From Xanthostigma xanthostigma (Eukaryota > Arthropoda > Insecta > Raphidioptera > Raphidiidae), in the NCBI GenBank assembly GCA_963575645.1, contig OY754466.1, forward strand, positions 43,804,001-43,868,000: DNA of 64,000 bases, given 5' to 3'. Below the pieces are notes generated by a model. That model did not search any database. It was not told the DNA's origin and was given only the letters and a program-made list of their open reading frames with translations. The translations under genes and the position numbers were made by a program. The stretch's first letter is position 1. The number at the start of each line of letters is the position of its first letter. Below, one piece after another: positions 1 through 10,649 of the stretch.

Positions 1-761
1 TAATAGGCTTCGTGCACACAGCCTTATCAAATTACTTTGTAGTAGGTAGAAAAAAACTTTTTTTATTATCAATACATTGTGTATGATTCGTCGATAGATT
101 ATGATGGTTTTAAATGGGATATAAGAAATGTTTTTCTGATGTTACGCAATAATAATAATAATAATTGGTTTATAATAGAATTAAAGTTGACATTTTTTTC
201 AATATCGAAATATTATTGAAAATTGATTAATAGATTAATTGTGTCTGAAAATTAGTCGAAAGTTCTATTTATTGATGAATATAATCAGACGTTAATCAAA
301 GATTTGAATAGTAAAAATGTTTAGACACATGACAAATTTACGATTTTTTCTCAGTTCCGAAAAAGAACTTATCAAATCCATTGTTTTTTCATTTCATTTA
401 GAAGTTGCAAATTTCCAAAAAAAAAAAAAAAAATGTAGACCAGCATTTACTTTTTAGCCAATAGAAATCTATTTTGCCTCTAGCGACTGAGTAGAACTCG
501 ATGGTAAATATGGCATATATAAGCATATAGTGCCAGTGTACAACGCGCTTAGAGATTCAGTACTGATTATACTGATCTCTAGTTAGTGGATAGTGAATGG
601 CATCTATTGTGTGAGACCAATCTGTTCAACGCCGTATTAATATTTGATAGGTAGATTTTTTGGACAGAATGTTTAAATTAACAGAGTCTATAAATATTGC
701 GTACCTAAGTATGGAAAATTCATACAAAAATATCGCAGATTTTCTGTGGCCAAATTCCTTT
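1..761. other. Unassigned AT-rich DNA
   Basis: No gene or bounded element is visible. The first 25 bases read on the minus strand resemble 31048-31072 (GTGTGCACGAAGCCTA), so the window may start inside a repeat. Positions 571-600 carry one of five copies of a motif around CTGATCTCTAATTA followed by GGATAG. A TATATAAG string lies near 514 and TTCAGTACT near 556, but their spacing is too wide for a normal TATA-initiator pair. Confidence 0.5.
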
Positions 762-769
762 GAGGGGAG

Positions 770-1360
770 CAGTGGCATAACTATACCGTTTGAGGCCCGT
801 GGTAAAGTCATCGGATGTGGCCCTCCTTCAATGTAAAGAAGCTCAACCAACGTTATACATTTTTTTGTTTAATTTGTGTATTAACTAGAGCTGTAACAAA
901 TCGTATGTATTTGTTACTGAGTAACGGGTACATCGTCTGACTCGAAGTAACGAATCGTTACTTACAAATTTATTTCGTTACTCGCATTTGTCGTATCCAT
1001 GTCAGTTCGACTCGTTTGATGCGGTTATACGTTATACGAACGAAGTCATACCGTATCACGTATGCGAGGCGCTTCGATGCGATGGTACATGCTTGATGCT
1101 GTTAGTACACGATTGTATGTCGTATGAAAAGTAACGAGTAATGTAACGATACGAAAGTAACGGGTATGGTTTTTTAAGTAACGAATACATACGGGTACAC
1201 AATTTCTCGTTACTTTTACAGCTCTAGTATTTAAAAACTTTAGTAGGTAACTTAAATTAATTGAATACAAAACTAGTAAATTTTACTAAATGCTGTAATA
1301 ATAAATGCTAGGATCTTCCTGTGCTCCGATCCGCTCTGCCACCCTATTGTTACGCCCCTG
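770..1360. mobile_element. hAT-like non-autonomous element, family A, copy 1
   Basis: It starts CAGTGGCATAACTATACCG and ends with the inverted form of CAGGGGCGTAACAATAGGG. It is flanked by a perfect 8-bp duplication GAGGGGAG (762-769 and 1361-1368). A CA-start terminal repeat with an 8-bp TSD fits hAT. No transposase is visible. The copy is interrupted by a second 8-bp-TSD element at 886-1226. A second copy, also interrupted, lies at 11423-12216. Confidence 0.85.
886..1226. mobile_element. hAT-like MITE nested in family A element
   Basis: Terminal inverted repeats begin TAGAGCTGTAAC at the left and end TTACAGCTCTA at the right. Flanks GTATTAAC (878-885) and GTATTTAA (1227-1234) match at 6 of 8 positions, so the TSD is aged. 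The interior is rich in short forms of GTAACG and CGTTAC and has no coding capacity. It inserted into the family A element after that element had itself inserted. Confidence 0.8.
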
Positions 1361-1368
1361 GAGGGGAG

Positions 1369-2034
1369 GTTCATTAATTACGTGAGGTGTTCTTTTTAAT
1401 TTGAACCTCCCCTCTCCTTGGTGAGACTCACAGATCGATTGAATCTTGTGACTTCTCATGATGAAATCGGACAATGCTAAAGTGCGTGCTAAGGAACGAT
1501 AAGAAACATTTTCAAAACAAGACATTGTACCAGGAGCTACACTTGTTGGGAAGTATCCAAGTAGTGTCCGACCGAACTTTCGGTTTCGGACTAGTTTCGG
1601 CTGCCATCCGGCCGAAACTACATTCGGGAGGTTTCGCGCTGAAATCAGACATGTTCTTGTTGTATTTGGTAGGTACGTATCTACTTATAAATTTTAATTT
1701 TTTCGTTAACAAGAGTATCATATAAAATGACCAAAGTTTAGAAGAAATAATTTTGTTCTTAAGCTGAAAGAATGTTTCCTTTTTTTTGTTTTGTGTACCT
1801 ACCTAAATATATTTATCAGATAAATACTTTTTAATAAAAATTAATTTTGTTTTGTAGCTTTTATTTTATTTCATAATATTAAAAAAAAGTATATTTATTT
1901 GTGCTTTCAGAAATAAGGGGGTAATGATATGATATGATAAGTTAATGATTAGTTAAAATATCAGAGGCTAAATGATTAATATGTGATTGATTAAAAAAAA
2001 AAAACAGTTGTGTGGTTTTAAGAAACCACGACGC
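1369..2034. other. Unassigned, with a short hAT-like fragment
   Basis: AT-rich DNA without a recognisable gene. Positions 1558-1630 carry back-to-back TTTCGG and CCGAAA words that look like the end of another TTCGG-rich hAT-type repeat, but no second terminus or TSD was found. The 83-codon frame over 1474-1725 crosses this fragment and matches nothing known to me. Confidence 0.4.
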
Positions 2035-2357
2035 AAGTGAAACTTTTATTGGATTGTAGGCGTTGGATTGTAGACATTTATCCATCACGATTAATTATAA
2101 ACAACAATATTCACATGAATACACGAATAAAAACATGTGAACACTGTACAGCACTTGCCCGCATGACAGACTGACTATATTGTGTTATACATACTACACG
2201 GTCAGATGATGCTAACCATGGGCGCCGCCATATTGGCCTTGGCTGCTCTACCGAGCGCCTACTCCGAACGCCTTTCACTTTACCCCGCGGCCTCCTGTAA
2301 TGCGACATGCAACAGACGCCCAGAAAAATTCGGAGCGATAGAATAAAAGTTTCACTT
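2035..2357. mobile_element. Short terminal-inverted-repeat element (AAGTGAAACTTTTATT ends)
   Basis: The left end reads AAGTGAAACTTTTATTGG and the right end is its inverse with a 16-base match. The 323-bp interior is non-coding and more GC-rich than its flanks. Other elements in the window use related ends (GAAGTAAAACTTC and AAGTTTCACTTC at 38710-39300), so this is probably a member of a larger family. No convincing TSD was found, so the superfamily is open. Confidence 0.65.
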
Positions 2358-2489
2358 AAAAAAAAGACTGATTATGATAATGTTTACTTTATTTTTCCCA
2401 CGAAAACATGACATTTCGGTTTTGGCTTTGGCCGAGATGTTCGATCGTTGTATCCGCTATCCGCTAAATTAGAGATCGGTGAGTGACTA

Positions 2490-2775
2490 TGCTGCATGCG
2501 GCTATTGATCTGTGGACCGCGCCCCCTCCGTTCAGTACCCCGCGGCCGCGCCCCACACCCGCCACACTCCACTGATCGTCCGTCGTCGTACGATACGGTC
2601 GTACACAGTCGTCGTCTCCACCGTCGGTCCGTCGTAGCCGCCTCGTCGTTCTTGCTTGTCGGCCGCGCTCTCTCGTTTGTTTGCTCGCATAGCGTAGCGC
2701 ACACAACACACACACACACACACACACCCACACACACGAATGTCGGCGCGCGCGCGCTCGACCTCTCTCAGTCAC
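2490..2775 (+). promoter_or_regulatory. CpG-rich patch; possible promoter or 5'-UTR exon
   Basis: GC content and CpG frequency rise sharply here against an AT-rich surround, with many CGTCGT and CCGTCG words, a TTCAGTA initiator-like string near 2531, and a (CA)n microsatellite at about 2701-2737. This resembles long insect 5'-UTRs, but no TATA box, splice donor or reading frame fixes it. The 147-codon frame over 2496-2939 runs through the microsatellite into a Helitron end and is not a credible protein. Strand is a guess. Confidence 0.25.
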
Positions 2776-2847
2776 TAACACTTATACTCCTTGGCGAATG
2801 CACTCGATACACGCCTCAGATGTTGCTTTTTTCTGTTTATTTTATAA

Positions 2848-3156
2848 CTAGCGGTCCCGCCCGGTTTCACCCGGGTGCAAAAGAACGAATGGGGGGAATG
2901 GACATGAGTACGCACATTCATCTTAGTTTACCGAGATGAATGTTGTGTTCAAATTTCATGATGATCGGAGTTACCGTTCAATGGTTTTTGTCGGAAGGAC
3001 AGATTTTGAGTTACATTTTGTAACATTTTTCATTGATGCTCCGCTCCTATTGGTCGTAGCGAGATATTATATAGTCTATAGCCTTCCTCGATAAATGGGC
3101 TATCCAAAAAAAAAAAAATGTTCAATTCGAACCAGTAGCGCGTTCAACCAAACAGC
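2848..3156 (-). mobile_element. Helitron-like element, 5'-truncated
   Basis: On the minus strand it ends in a CCCGG..CCGGG hairpin followed about ten bases later by CTAG (2848-2851) next to a T, the expected Helitron 3' end. The usual TCTATACTAATATATAAAGC start is missing: similarity stops around 3156 after the AACGCGCT block. It is the short form of the family, without the tRNA-Lys-like insert seen in four other copies. Confidence 0.75.
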
Positions 3157-3990
3157 TAAAAAGAAATTAGTGTTAGGGTTTCGGATCTTATGGTGGAAGC
3201 AAAGGGTATTAATTCATATTTATTTACCGTTCTGTGAACACGATACAGGTCAAACGGATAAACGGATTGAATCCAAATATTGGGAAGGTATATTTAATAT
3301 GCACGTATGAAGAACCCTATTGTTTTTGAGGAAAATATGCGCATGCGCAAAAGAGATATATGCTAAAACATTGTTTTTATATAATGTATATTTTTCATAA
3401 CGGTTTATTATTCTATTTATTTTTTCAAGAAAGTTTCGTTAACCATTTTTTTCTAATATAAACTTATATAGTGCCTGCGGTGAGAGTTGAAGCCAGGCAC
3501 GTCATCAATAATATGGTAGTGAACGCCTACTTGCCCGCAGACAGTGTCGTGTGGATTAAATTCGACATATCCATTTATAGCGGTAGAATAAAAATAAACA
3601 CTCGACGTACATGGATCTCCGAAACAGCCAATAGCAAGCTAGAAGGCGGGCGCAATGCGTTTACGTCACTATGACGCGGTGACTTCATCTTTCGCCGCAG
3701 TTGGTATAGTTTCGGATATATTTTGAAAATTAAAAAAAATCAGTTGTTCTTTTATTCTGTAGATCTGCCAGAAAGAAATTAGTTAAGCATGTTTTGATTA
3801 ATTTTTACATGACGTATTATGTAGATTGTAGATAACCGTGCCAACAGCTCGTATCGTATTTAAAACTAGCCATTACCCGCGTCATCTCATGCGATATCAG
3901 AATATTTTTTTTATTATACTCTATCAAATGTCAATTATTTGAAGTTGGATTGGCCCCGTCGTCCAATTGGCTGGATCTTTTTTTTAATTA
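3157..3990. repeat. Dispersed repeat B, copy 1
   Basis: Several blocks match 50020-50970 in the same order and orientation, including ATTGTTTTTGAGGAAAAT, a GCGCATGCGC region, ATTTTTACATGACGT and CGTCGTCCAATTGGCTGG. This copy is uninterrupted at about 3917, where the second copy carries a CATATA-family insertion, so it supplies the empty site. No coding capacity or termini were recognised. Confidence 0.6.
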
Positions 3991-4371
3991 AATCGAAAGC
4001 TTTTATTCCCCAGATGCATCTGAGAAATTATTTTAGTTACGCTATTATGAGTCATCCTTGAAGAAAAAAGAACACATTTTTATTACTTCTGGTGCAATCT
4101 TAGAAATGTATGAAACAACTTTTTACAGATCTATTATTACGTAACTTTTTATAACGGTTGCGAAACGTATATGGCGCTTATATAAACTTGCAAAATCATA
4201 AAAAAATAACCAAATATACTGTGAAAAAAATAACTACATATTACAAACAAAAACGTGTTTTGTTGAAACTTTGTGTTTAACTCCAAAAGTTATATAAATA
4301 TTTTTTATGAATATTTGGACGAGCACTGGTTTCCGGTTTAGTACCACGTCAGTGATGACTTTCCATTCGAC

Positions 4372-5812
4372 TAGAGATGAGACAAACGGGTCTTTTTAGT
4401 GATCTGCATCTTTGCATCTGGATCTCGTATGTGAGCCGGCTCTCTGAACCGGTTCAAAAAGAGCCGAGTTCTGAATATGTTATTCGAGTCAACTGAGCCT
4501 CTGAGTTAGTTCAGTCAATCATATCACGTAATATTATGCCAGTGACTGACTCACATATTATAAGGCGGAGTTTTACAGGTTGCTACTTGCTATGTTACAG
4601 AAAGCATATTGCAATATGCAATACAATACCGTAAATAATTGTGACTTAAGGACGTAGTCCTATGTTCAAGCTCGTTTTCAACCCATTTTTCAGAATTTTT
4701 TTTTAATAATAAAATAATGTACAAAAATTTCAATTTTGTTACATGTTTTTACTGACATCGTAAACTAAGAAAAAAAAAATTTTTTTGCTTAATTTTACGA
4801 CATTTTATAATTGTTTTTTTAACCTAAAGTAGACAACTTTAAATGAAGGTAGGTGGGTAGCGCGGGTGATAACGTCACTTGAAGTTATCTGAATTATAAA
4901 AATTAAATTGGTTATTATTTCGTGGGCTTGCGGCTCTATCCCGTACTAGAAAAAAACATTTTTATTGATAAATAACAAAATGGCGGGCTTTTTAAAAAAA
5001 CAACGAGAAAATCGTGATTTTGTCGTTGAAAATCGGTTTAAAAAAATAGAAATAAACTTTATAATTAAGTAATTCTAGTACCGGACGGAGCTATTGTTGT
5101 GTAGAGTACCCTGTGCAAAATTGAAAGCAATCGGTTGTATACAATTGTTTCAATCACCCGCGTCGCTTACAAAAACGTAGTTTTGAGAAAAACGCGTTTA
5201 AAGTTTTGATTTCAGATTTCTTACAAAAAAATAAAAATGAATATTTACACTAATCAGCTATGCCTGGTGTATAGTAAACCTTCTGTTTCTTCAAAGGCAT
5301 CGTTTTCTGCTAATTTTTTTGCTCTACTCTGCGAGAGTATAAAGGTAACGTGATAACAATTGAGAGGTAAGAGCAGGTAAGAGTCTTACCGTAAGACCGT
5401 TGCTGCTCTTGACTATATGCTATAGCTTTGTAAATATTTAATATTTCGGTCTAAAATTTTTACAGTATTTTCTCAATATATTATACTTACTAAAAATGTA
5501 AAAAAAAAATAAATTCGATTTTCCGAAACCCGAACATCAGACTACGTCTTTAAGTGAAACACTGTAATAACTGTATCGCCTGTGCGTAGTGTGTACACTG
5601 TACAGTTGTTGATTGTATAAAATGCATAACCAAACACATGATGCATGAGTCATTTGAGCTGACAGATACTTATTGCTGCTGTGTGTTAAGTGTTTCACTG
5701 AGTTATGCGGATCCGTTGATCCTTCGGCTCATAAAAAAGTGAGTCGGCTCTCACGGATCTTCTGTTGGAGTCGGCTCTTTGAACCGGTTCAGATCTGAGT
5801 TACCCAACCCTA
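4372..5812. mobile_element. hAT-like element, family C, copy 1 (interrupted)
   Basis: It begins TAGAGATGAGAC and ends CCCAACCCTA, with GAACCGGTTC palindromes near both ends. Flanks CATTCGAC (4364-4371) and CTGTCGAC (5813-5820) match at 6 of 8 positions. Without the 0.9-kb insertion at 4650-5549 it aligns with the compact 512-bp copy at 18479-18990. No transposase is visible. Confidence 0.85.
4650..5549 (+). mobile_element. TTAA-specific piggyBac-like MITE, copy 1
   Basis: Ends are GGACGTAGTCC and AGACTACGTCT, bounded by TTAA on both sides (4646-4649 and 5550-5553). The related hAT copy has an uninterrupted GTGACTTAAGT at about 18750-18760, so the insertion and TTAA duplication are directly demonstrated. 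TTAA targeting suggests piggyBac; the terminal bases are not the usual CCC, so the superfamily is inferred. The interior is non-coding and includes inverted GTAAGAGC and GTCTTACC words. Confidence 0.85.
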
Positions 5813-5974
5813 CTGTCGACGTTTCGCAGACATTCCAGCGGCATTGACAGGCCTTTGAAAAAGAAACTGAAATTTTTATTGTTGAATATATTGATATACC
5901 TATCGATGTACCTACAATAAATTATTGTTAGTAAATTTAAAAACTGTTGAAATTCATAATAAATGATCATGTAT
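5813..5974. other. Spacer between two hAT elements
   Basis: AT-rich unassigned DNA. It continues on the other side of the hAT at 5983-6467 and so belongs to the same older sequence that carries the hammerhead-like motif at 6510. Confidence 0.4.
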
Positions 5975-5982
5975 ATTACAAC

Positions 5983-6467
5983 TAGAGATGCCACGAATAT
6001 TCGGCTACTATTCGGTATTCGGCCTATTCGGCTACTTTTTTTAATATTCGGTATTCGGCCGAATGTTGCGTACTATTCGGCCGAATACCGAATATCAAAT
6101 CATGGGGAAAAACGCACATATTACTCAAAAATATGGGATTTTTTTCTTAAATAGTATTATTTTGTAAAGCTTTTAGTGACCAAACAGTGATATTTTTTAG
6201 TAATAAGGACTATTAATAACACAATTTGATGTAACAATGAACAAATAATGCGTGTCGTGACACGGTCTAGTTGCGCAAATGAAACAAATACGCCCGCAGC
6301 GTTGCTACCGCACGCTCCGTAATGGGACAAGTCGTAACCTGTCACCCGCGAAATGTACAAATAATTAGCCGAACATTCGGCCGTCGAATATTCGGCGCTT
6401 CGGCCGAGAACATGGCCGAATATTCGGTATTCGGTATTCGGCAAAATCACTATTCGTGGCATCACTA
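5983..6467. mobile_element. hAT MITE built of TTCGGTA repeats
   Basis: Ends are TAGAGATGCCACGAATA and its inverse form TATTCGTGGCATCACTA. A perfect 8-bp TSD ATTACAAC lies at 5975-5982 and 6468-6475. The subterminal regions are runs of TATTCGG and CCGAATA. The 102-codon minus-strand frame (6157-6465) reads through these repeats and is not a gene. Perfect TSDs suggest a fairly recent insertion. Confidence 0.9.
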
Positions 6468-6509
6468 ATTACAACAGTTTTCACAATTTACAATCTTAAC
6501 TTGCATTGA

Positions 6510-6548
6510 GGCCCTGAAGATGAAAATATATTTTTTGAAACGTTGGCC
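6510..6548 (+). ncRNA. Hammerhead-ribozyme-like motif
   Basis: The order of elements matches a hammerhead core: stem I strand GGCC, core CTGAAGA (consensus CUGANGA), a short AT stem-loop II, GAAA, a palindromic ACGT stem III, cleavage triplet GTT, then GGCC closing stem I. Outer TTG/CAA pairing (6506-6508 with 6550-6552) can extend stem I across an A-A mismatch. A minimal ACGT stem III is known from dimeric hammerheads in Penelope-like retroelements, so this could be a retroelement relic. Stem II is weak (U-U closing mismatch), so activity is uncertain. Confidence 0.5.
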
Positions 6549-6776
6549 ACAAGCGATACTCTGGTAAAGCTTATTTTTCAATTGTTCACCAACCAAATAA
6601 ATCTCCTTCAATACAATAAATTATGTAATTCGAGTATAAATTATTAGTATGCAGTAGCTAGGGTAGGTTAGGTGGGAAATAATAGGAAAGAATTGTGACC
6701 TGTAGAGGTCGAACGTACGTACAGACTAGTGACGTAACGAATATTTGCATATTTCTTGACATTAGCATTCGAATTC

Positions 6777-7396
6777 TCAAAATCATATATATATTAATAC
6801 GCTAAGGTTAAAGATGTTTGCCTCCCTTTTTAGAAAAAACCTCACAATTTCTCCACATAAATTATATATCATTTTACAGATAATTGCTTGCTCTACTGAC
6901 ATCGACAACTAAAAAATTTATTATAGCTTTTGTTTTTGTAAATTAATTAAAATACCGCAACGCTGAACAACGTCTGCCATCTGACGGCTTTAATTTTGAA
7001 ACAACGTCAACACTTCGATCTGTCATCTGACCTTCATATTGTAATACAACAGACACAATACTGCATACTGCCATCTGACGGCTTTAACTTTGAAACAGCG
7101 AGCAACGCTGAACAACGTCACAGCAATGCTGCATGATGCCATCTGACGGCTTAGCTCAACGCTTTTGCTACTTGCGCCTCTATATGACAATATTATTTTA
7201 GTAAAATATTTCTTCGATCTGTCATCTGAGTTTCATATTGTAATACCTACAACAAAAAGAAGAACGTTATATAAGCAGTGTGCAAAATTAGAACGAATTG
7301 AATACCTGCAATCATATTTAAGAAATAATTATGTAAAGAGATAATTATTATACTTATTTAGTGCGAATAATTCGCACAGGTCACACTGGTTATGCG
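6777..7396. repeat. Dispersed repeat D, copy 1
   Basis: Matches 19985-20490 from ATTAATACGCTAAGG to AATTCGCACAGGTCACAC. The interior holds two or three diverged copies of a block containing GCCATCTGACGGCTTTAA and GATCTGTCATCTGA, longer in this copy than at 19985. No TSD or coding capacity was recognised. Confidence 0.6.
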
Positions 7397-8294
7397 AATA
7401 TTAATATCAGAAAAGAAAACAAAGTTAAAGAAAAATGTGAAAATAATATTAAATAAGGCAGAGAATAAATATGTTTTTCTCTCTCCTTTTAAAAAAACAA
7501 CTTAAGTTTTTTCGCTAAGGCATAGGTAACCTTGCAATTATACCTTTTATAGCATTAGGCAATAAAGCTTTATACTTAGTATTAATAATCAACCTAGTAC
7601 CCAGAACCATTACAAATGTATGTATGAGACTCGTGCAGTCAACCATGAGCTGTCAAATTTTAATCTTGAACAAATGACGCTAGATTTGAAAACTGAATAT
7701 TTGCATTCGCGTATATCGTCGAAGATACTCGCAATGTCGACAGATACTCGCAAATTGACATTGATCGTTGCATTACTAGTACAGACCAACAGACAACTGC
7801 TGTTCGCGATTTTCAATAACAATTTTAAAATTCAGCTCTGCTGCGCAAAGCAATAAAAGAGCTTATATACCGTCAGCTGTATATGTGCAATATCGATATT
7901 TTTAAAGAGCATATTGTAATTCGATATATCGATATTCTTATCGATACATCGGCAAAACGTCCAGCCCTACTTCTGATGAAATTGAAGAGGTGCAGATACG
8001 GAAAGTGTGTGAAAGAGAGAGAGAGAATAAGAGAGAAAGAGCGGGAAAACGGTCGAAACAATCAGTAACGATATTGACATTGATTATATCAACCACTGTA
8101 AACATTATCTGAAAATATACACACAGACCACCCTCTTCCCCCCTTTATTTGTACCCGAACAGTGTCAACAGAAATGATATTTAGATTCTATAATTACTTG
8201 TACATAGATAATATGTAGTAACGTTTCCAAAAGTCTATGGACATCCAATCATTTTGTTTTTTCGTCTGAAAAATATTGAAGTAGGTAATATCTA
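7397..8294. other. Unassigned, with short repeat shared with 33440-33660
   Basis: GTACAGACCAAC followed by GACAACTGCTGTT at about 7779-7802 recurs at 33600-33630, and the following AATTTTCAATAACAATTTTAA block is also shared, so this is a dispersed repeat fragment. A purine run with GAGAGAGAGA lies around 8012-8040. Frames of 61-78 codons on both strands are not recognisable. Confidence 0.4.
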
Positions 8295-9517
8295 ATAGTT
8301 AAAGCAATGGTGCGTATTTCAATCGGTGGAAAGCAACCGGATGACTCTTGGTATTTGAGTTCCTGAAGCAATTTGGAAACTTTTTTGTTCAGTACCTCAT
8401 AACCCCAAAATGGAAGGAATCGGAGAAAAGGGGGGGGGTCAAAACGTAAAAAAAAATTGTTTAGAAACCAAATGGAAAGGCGGTAGCATTAAAGTACGTG
8501 TACTCACTATTGTTTAAAAAAATTGTCATCCGAAACGTGCGGACGGTTTGCGCGAACCGATTTTTTGAAAATCGGAAAAAAAAAATTGTGTCGCAACCGG
8601 TTGCGATTTTGAGGAAAATTCTTGTTTTTGTTCAGAGATGCTGTAAAAAAATTGTCATCCGTTTCTGCTGGACGGATTTTGAGGAATTAAAGGTTTGAGT
8701 GGCTAAAATTCTCGATTTTTCACTAGCTTTTTTCAAACATCATAAAAAAATTGCTAAAATTGTTAAAAACGGATGACGTTTCTTATACATGTTCTCAGAG
8801 GGTCCAACTATAATATGTATCAATGTCATCCGTTTTTATAACATTTAACCCCATTTTTCAACCCCTTACTTTTGTGCGATATTAATCAGAATATTGAGTT
8901 TCTCTCGTTTCTGATGGCATACAGATAACGTACACAACCCCTTTAGAGGTTGAAAAATGGGGTTAAATGTTATAAAAACGGATGACATTGATACATATTA
9001 TAGTTGGACCCTCTGAGAACATGTATAAGAAACGTCATCCGTTTTTAACAATTTTAGCAATTTTTTTATGATGTTTGAAAAAAGCTAGTGAAAAATCGAG
9101 AATTTTAGCCACTCAAACCTTTAATTCCTCAAAATCCGTCCAGCAGAAACGGATGACAATTTTTTTACAGCATCTCTGAACAAAAACAAGAATTTTCCTC
9201 AAAATCGCAACCGGTTGCGACACAATTTTTTTTTTCCGATTTTCAAAAAAACGGTTCGCGCAAACCGTCCGCACGTTTCGGATGACAATTTTTTTAAACA
9301 ATAGTGAGTACACGTACTTTAATGCTACCGCCTTTCCATTTGGTTTCTAAACAATTTTTTTTTACGTTTTGACCCCCCCCTCTTTTCTCCGATTCCTTCC
9401 ATTTTGGGGTTATGAGGTACTGAACAAAAAAGTTTCCAAATTGCTTCAAGAACTCAAATACCAAGAGTCATCCGGTTGCTTTCCACCGATTGAAATACGC
9501 ACCATTGCTTTAACTAT
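8295..9517. repeat. 1.2-kb near-perfect inverted repeat (palindrome)
   Basis: Arm 8295-8863 is repeated in inverse at 8948-9517 around an 84-bp spacer. By eye I see only a handful of differences, such as one base in GAGTTCCTGAAGC and the length of a G run, so identity is very high. Each arm carries five copies of GTCATCCG or its inverse. Identical 66-codon frames on opposite strands (8498-8698 and 9113-9313) are a result of the symmetry, not evidence of a gene. No terminal motif, TSD or second copy was found in the window. It could be a large foldback transposon or a recent inverted duplication. Confidence 0.9.
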
Positions 9518-9538
9518 AATAACTACATTATAAAATCA

Positions 9539-9785
9539 CTAGCGGTCCCACCCGGTTTCACCCGGGTGCAAAAGAACGAATGGGGGGGAGGTACATGAAT
9601 ACGCACATTCATCTTAGTTTACCGAGATGAATGCTATATAGCCTATAGCCTTCCTCGATAAATGGGTTATCCAAGGAAAGATTTTTTTTTTCAATTCGAA
9701 CCAGTAGTTCCTGAGATTAGCGCGTTCAACCAAACAAACAAATAAACAAACAAACAAACTTTTCAGCTTTATATATTAGTATAGA
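9539..9785 (-). mobile_element. Helitron-like element, short complete copy
   Basis: The minus strand reads A then TCTATACTAATATATAAAGC at the start and CTAG then T at the end (9539-9542), matching insertion between A and T. A CCCGG..CCGGG hairpin precedes CTAG. At 247 bp it is the most deleted copy with both ends. It sits only 21 bp from the right edge of the large palindrome. Confidence 0.8.
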
Positions 9786-9972
9786 TAATGAAAAGAGTGA
9801 GTCATACATACTTCACAATGTAATTCAAGCGGCACATTTTTTGTCGTGTGGAAATTTTGCATTCAAATGTCAGAAAACTTTTCTTCATGAATACATTTTT
9901 TTAAACTTTATAAAAACCTAACAACTATAGAAATTTTTCCCTCTCCGCCATACTTTTAAAGCTCCTCCCATT
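9786..9972. other. Unassigned spacer
   Basis: AT-rich DNA between a Helitron and an 8-bp-TSD element; no feature seen. Confidence 0.4.
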
Positions 9973-10228
9973 CAAGGGCGTAGGTATGGGGGGGGCAAAG
10001 TCGGTAATTACCCCTCAGTACCATAATAAACCTGAAAATATTACGAATACCCAACTAAAAAATAAAATTTAGAAATACTTCTTGAAAAATATTTGTAAAA
10101 TTAGTTTGGGAATTAATATTTTGCTTGACACCTTCCTTCGTGAGTATTCTTTTGTGATATTAATAAAACCTAAAAAATATTGATATTTTTTGCTTTATTT
10201 CCTCCAGAAAAAAATATCTACGCCCTTG
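9973..10228. mobile_element. hAT-like MITE with CAAGGGCGTAG ends
   Basis: Starts CAAGGGCGTAGGTAT with a poly-G run and ends ATATCTACGCCCTTG. Flanks CTCCCATT (9965-9972) and CTCCCACT (10229-10236) match at 7 of 8 positions. Its 256 bp are non-coding. The CA-GGCGTAG end style is shared with 23392-23641. Confidence 0.8.
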
Positions 10229-10236
10229 CTCCCACT

Positions 10237-10649
10237 TGACAGATCCCAAGTGCATGAACAAATTTAGACGAAAAAACAAAATGGTTGGAACGAAAAAAAC
10301 AAAATGGCTGGATGCTCAGAGACTTTTGGAGACGATCGTACCCATATTTTATCTACCTACTGACACATATTACCTATATTTCTATTGCATGCGTCAATGC
10401 TTCATTCAACCTTCGCTGGATCAACAAATGTTTGCTGAATCGACTTGTTTGCTGAATATGCTATCGGAGAGATTTTCGATTACTAATCTGTCAAAATTAC
10501 ACAATTGCAAAACAATAAGGTTTTATTCAAATGTAGATATCTTTGTAGAACGGTCTAACAAAACCAGGAGTAGTTTTTTGCACTACCCTTTATAAAATAG
10601 CTGCAGCTTTACATGTCTGTATAGCGGTAGTAATATTATTCATTTTACA
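10237..10649. other. Unassigned; open frame not recognised
   Basis: A 119-codon frame covers 10236-10595 but begins at TTG directly at the edge of the MITE TSD, has no signal, domain or repeat I recognise, and lies in AT-rich DNA. I do not call it a gene. Nothing else was seen. Confidence 0.35.

Noticed and set aside
500-570. TATA box plus TTCAGT initiator as a core promoter
   Set aside because: The distance between TATATAAG and the initiator-like string is about 45 bp, too long for the usual 30-bp spacing.
2496-2939. 147-codon open frame, the longest in the window
   Set aside because: It crosses a CpG-rich patch, a (CA)n microsatellite and a Helitron end; overlapping frames on the other strand are equally open, and no domain is visible.
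8498-9313. Two identical 66-codon frames on opposite strands
   Set aside because: They are mirror images caused by the palindrome and have no recognisable protein features.
10236-10595. 119-codon open frame
   Set aside because: Begins at TTG at the edge of a MITE target duplication and shows no family resemblance or coding signature.
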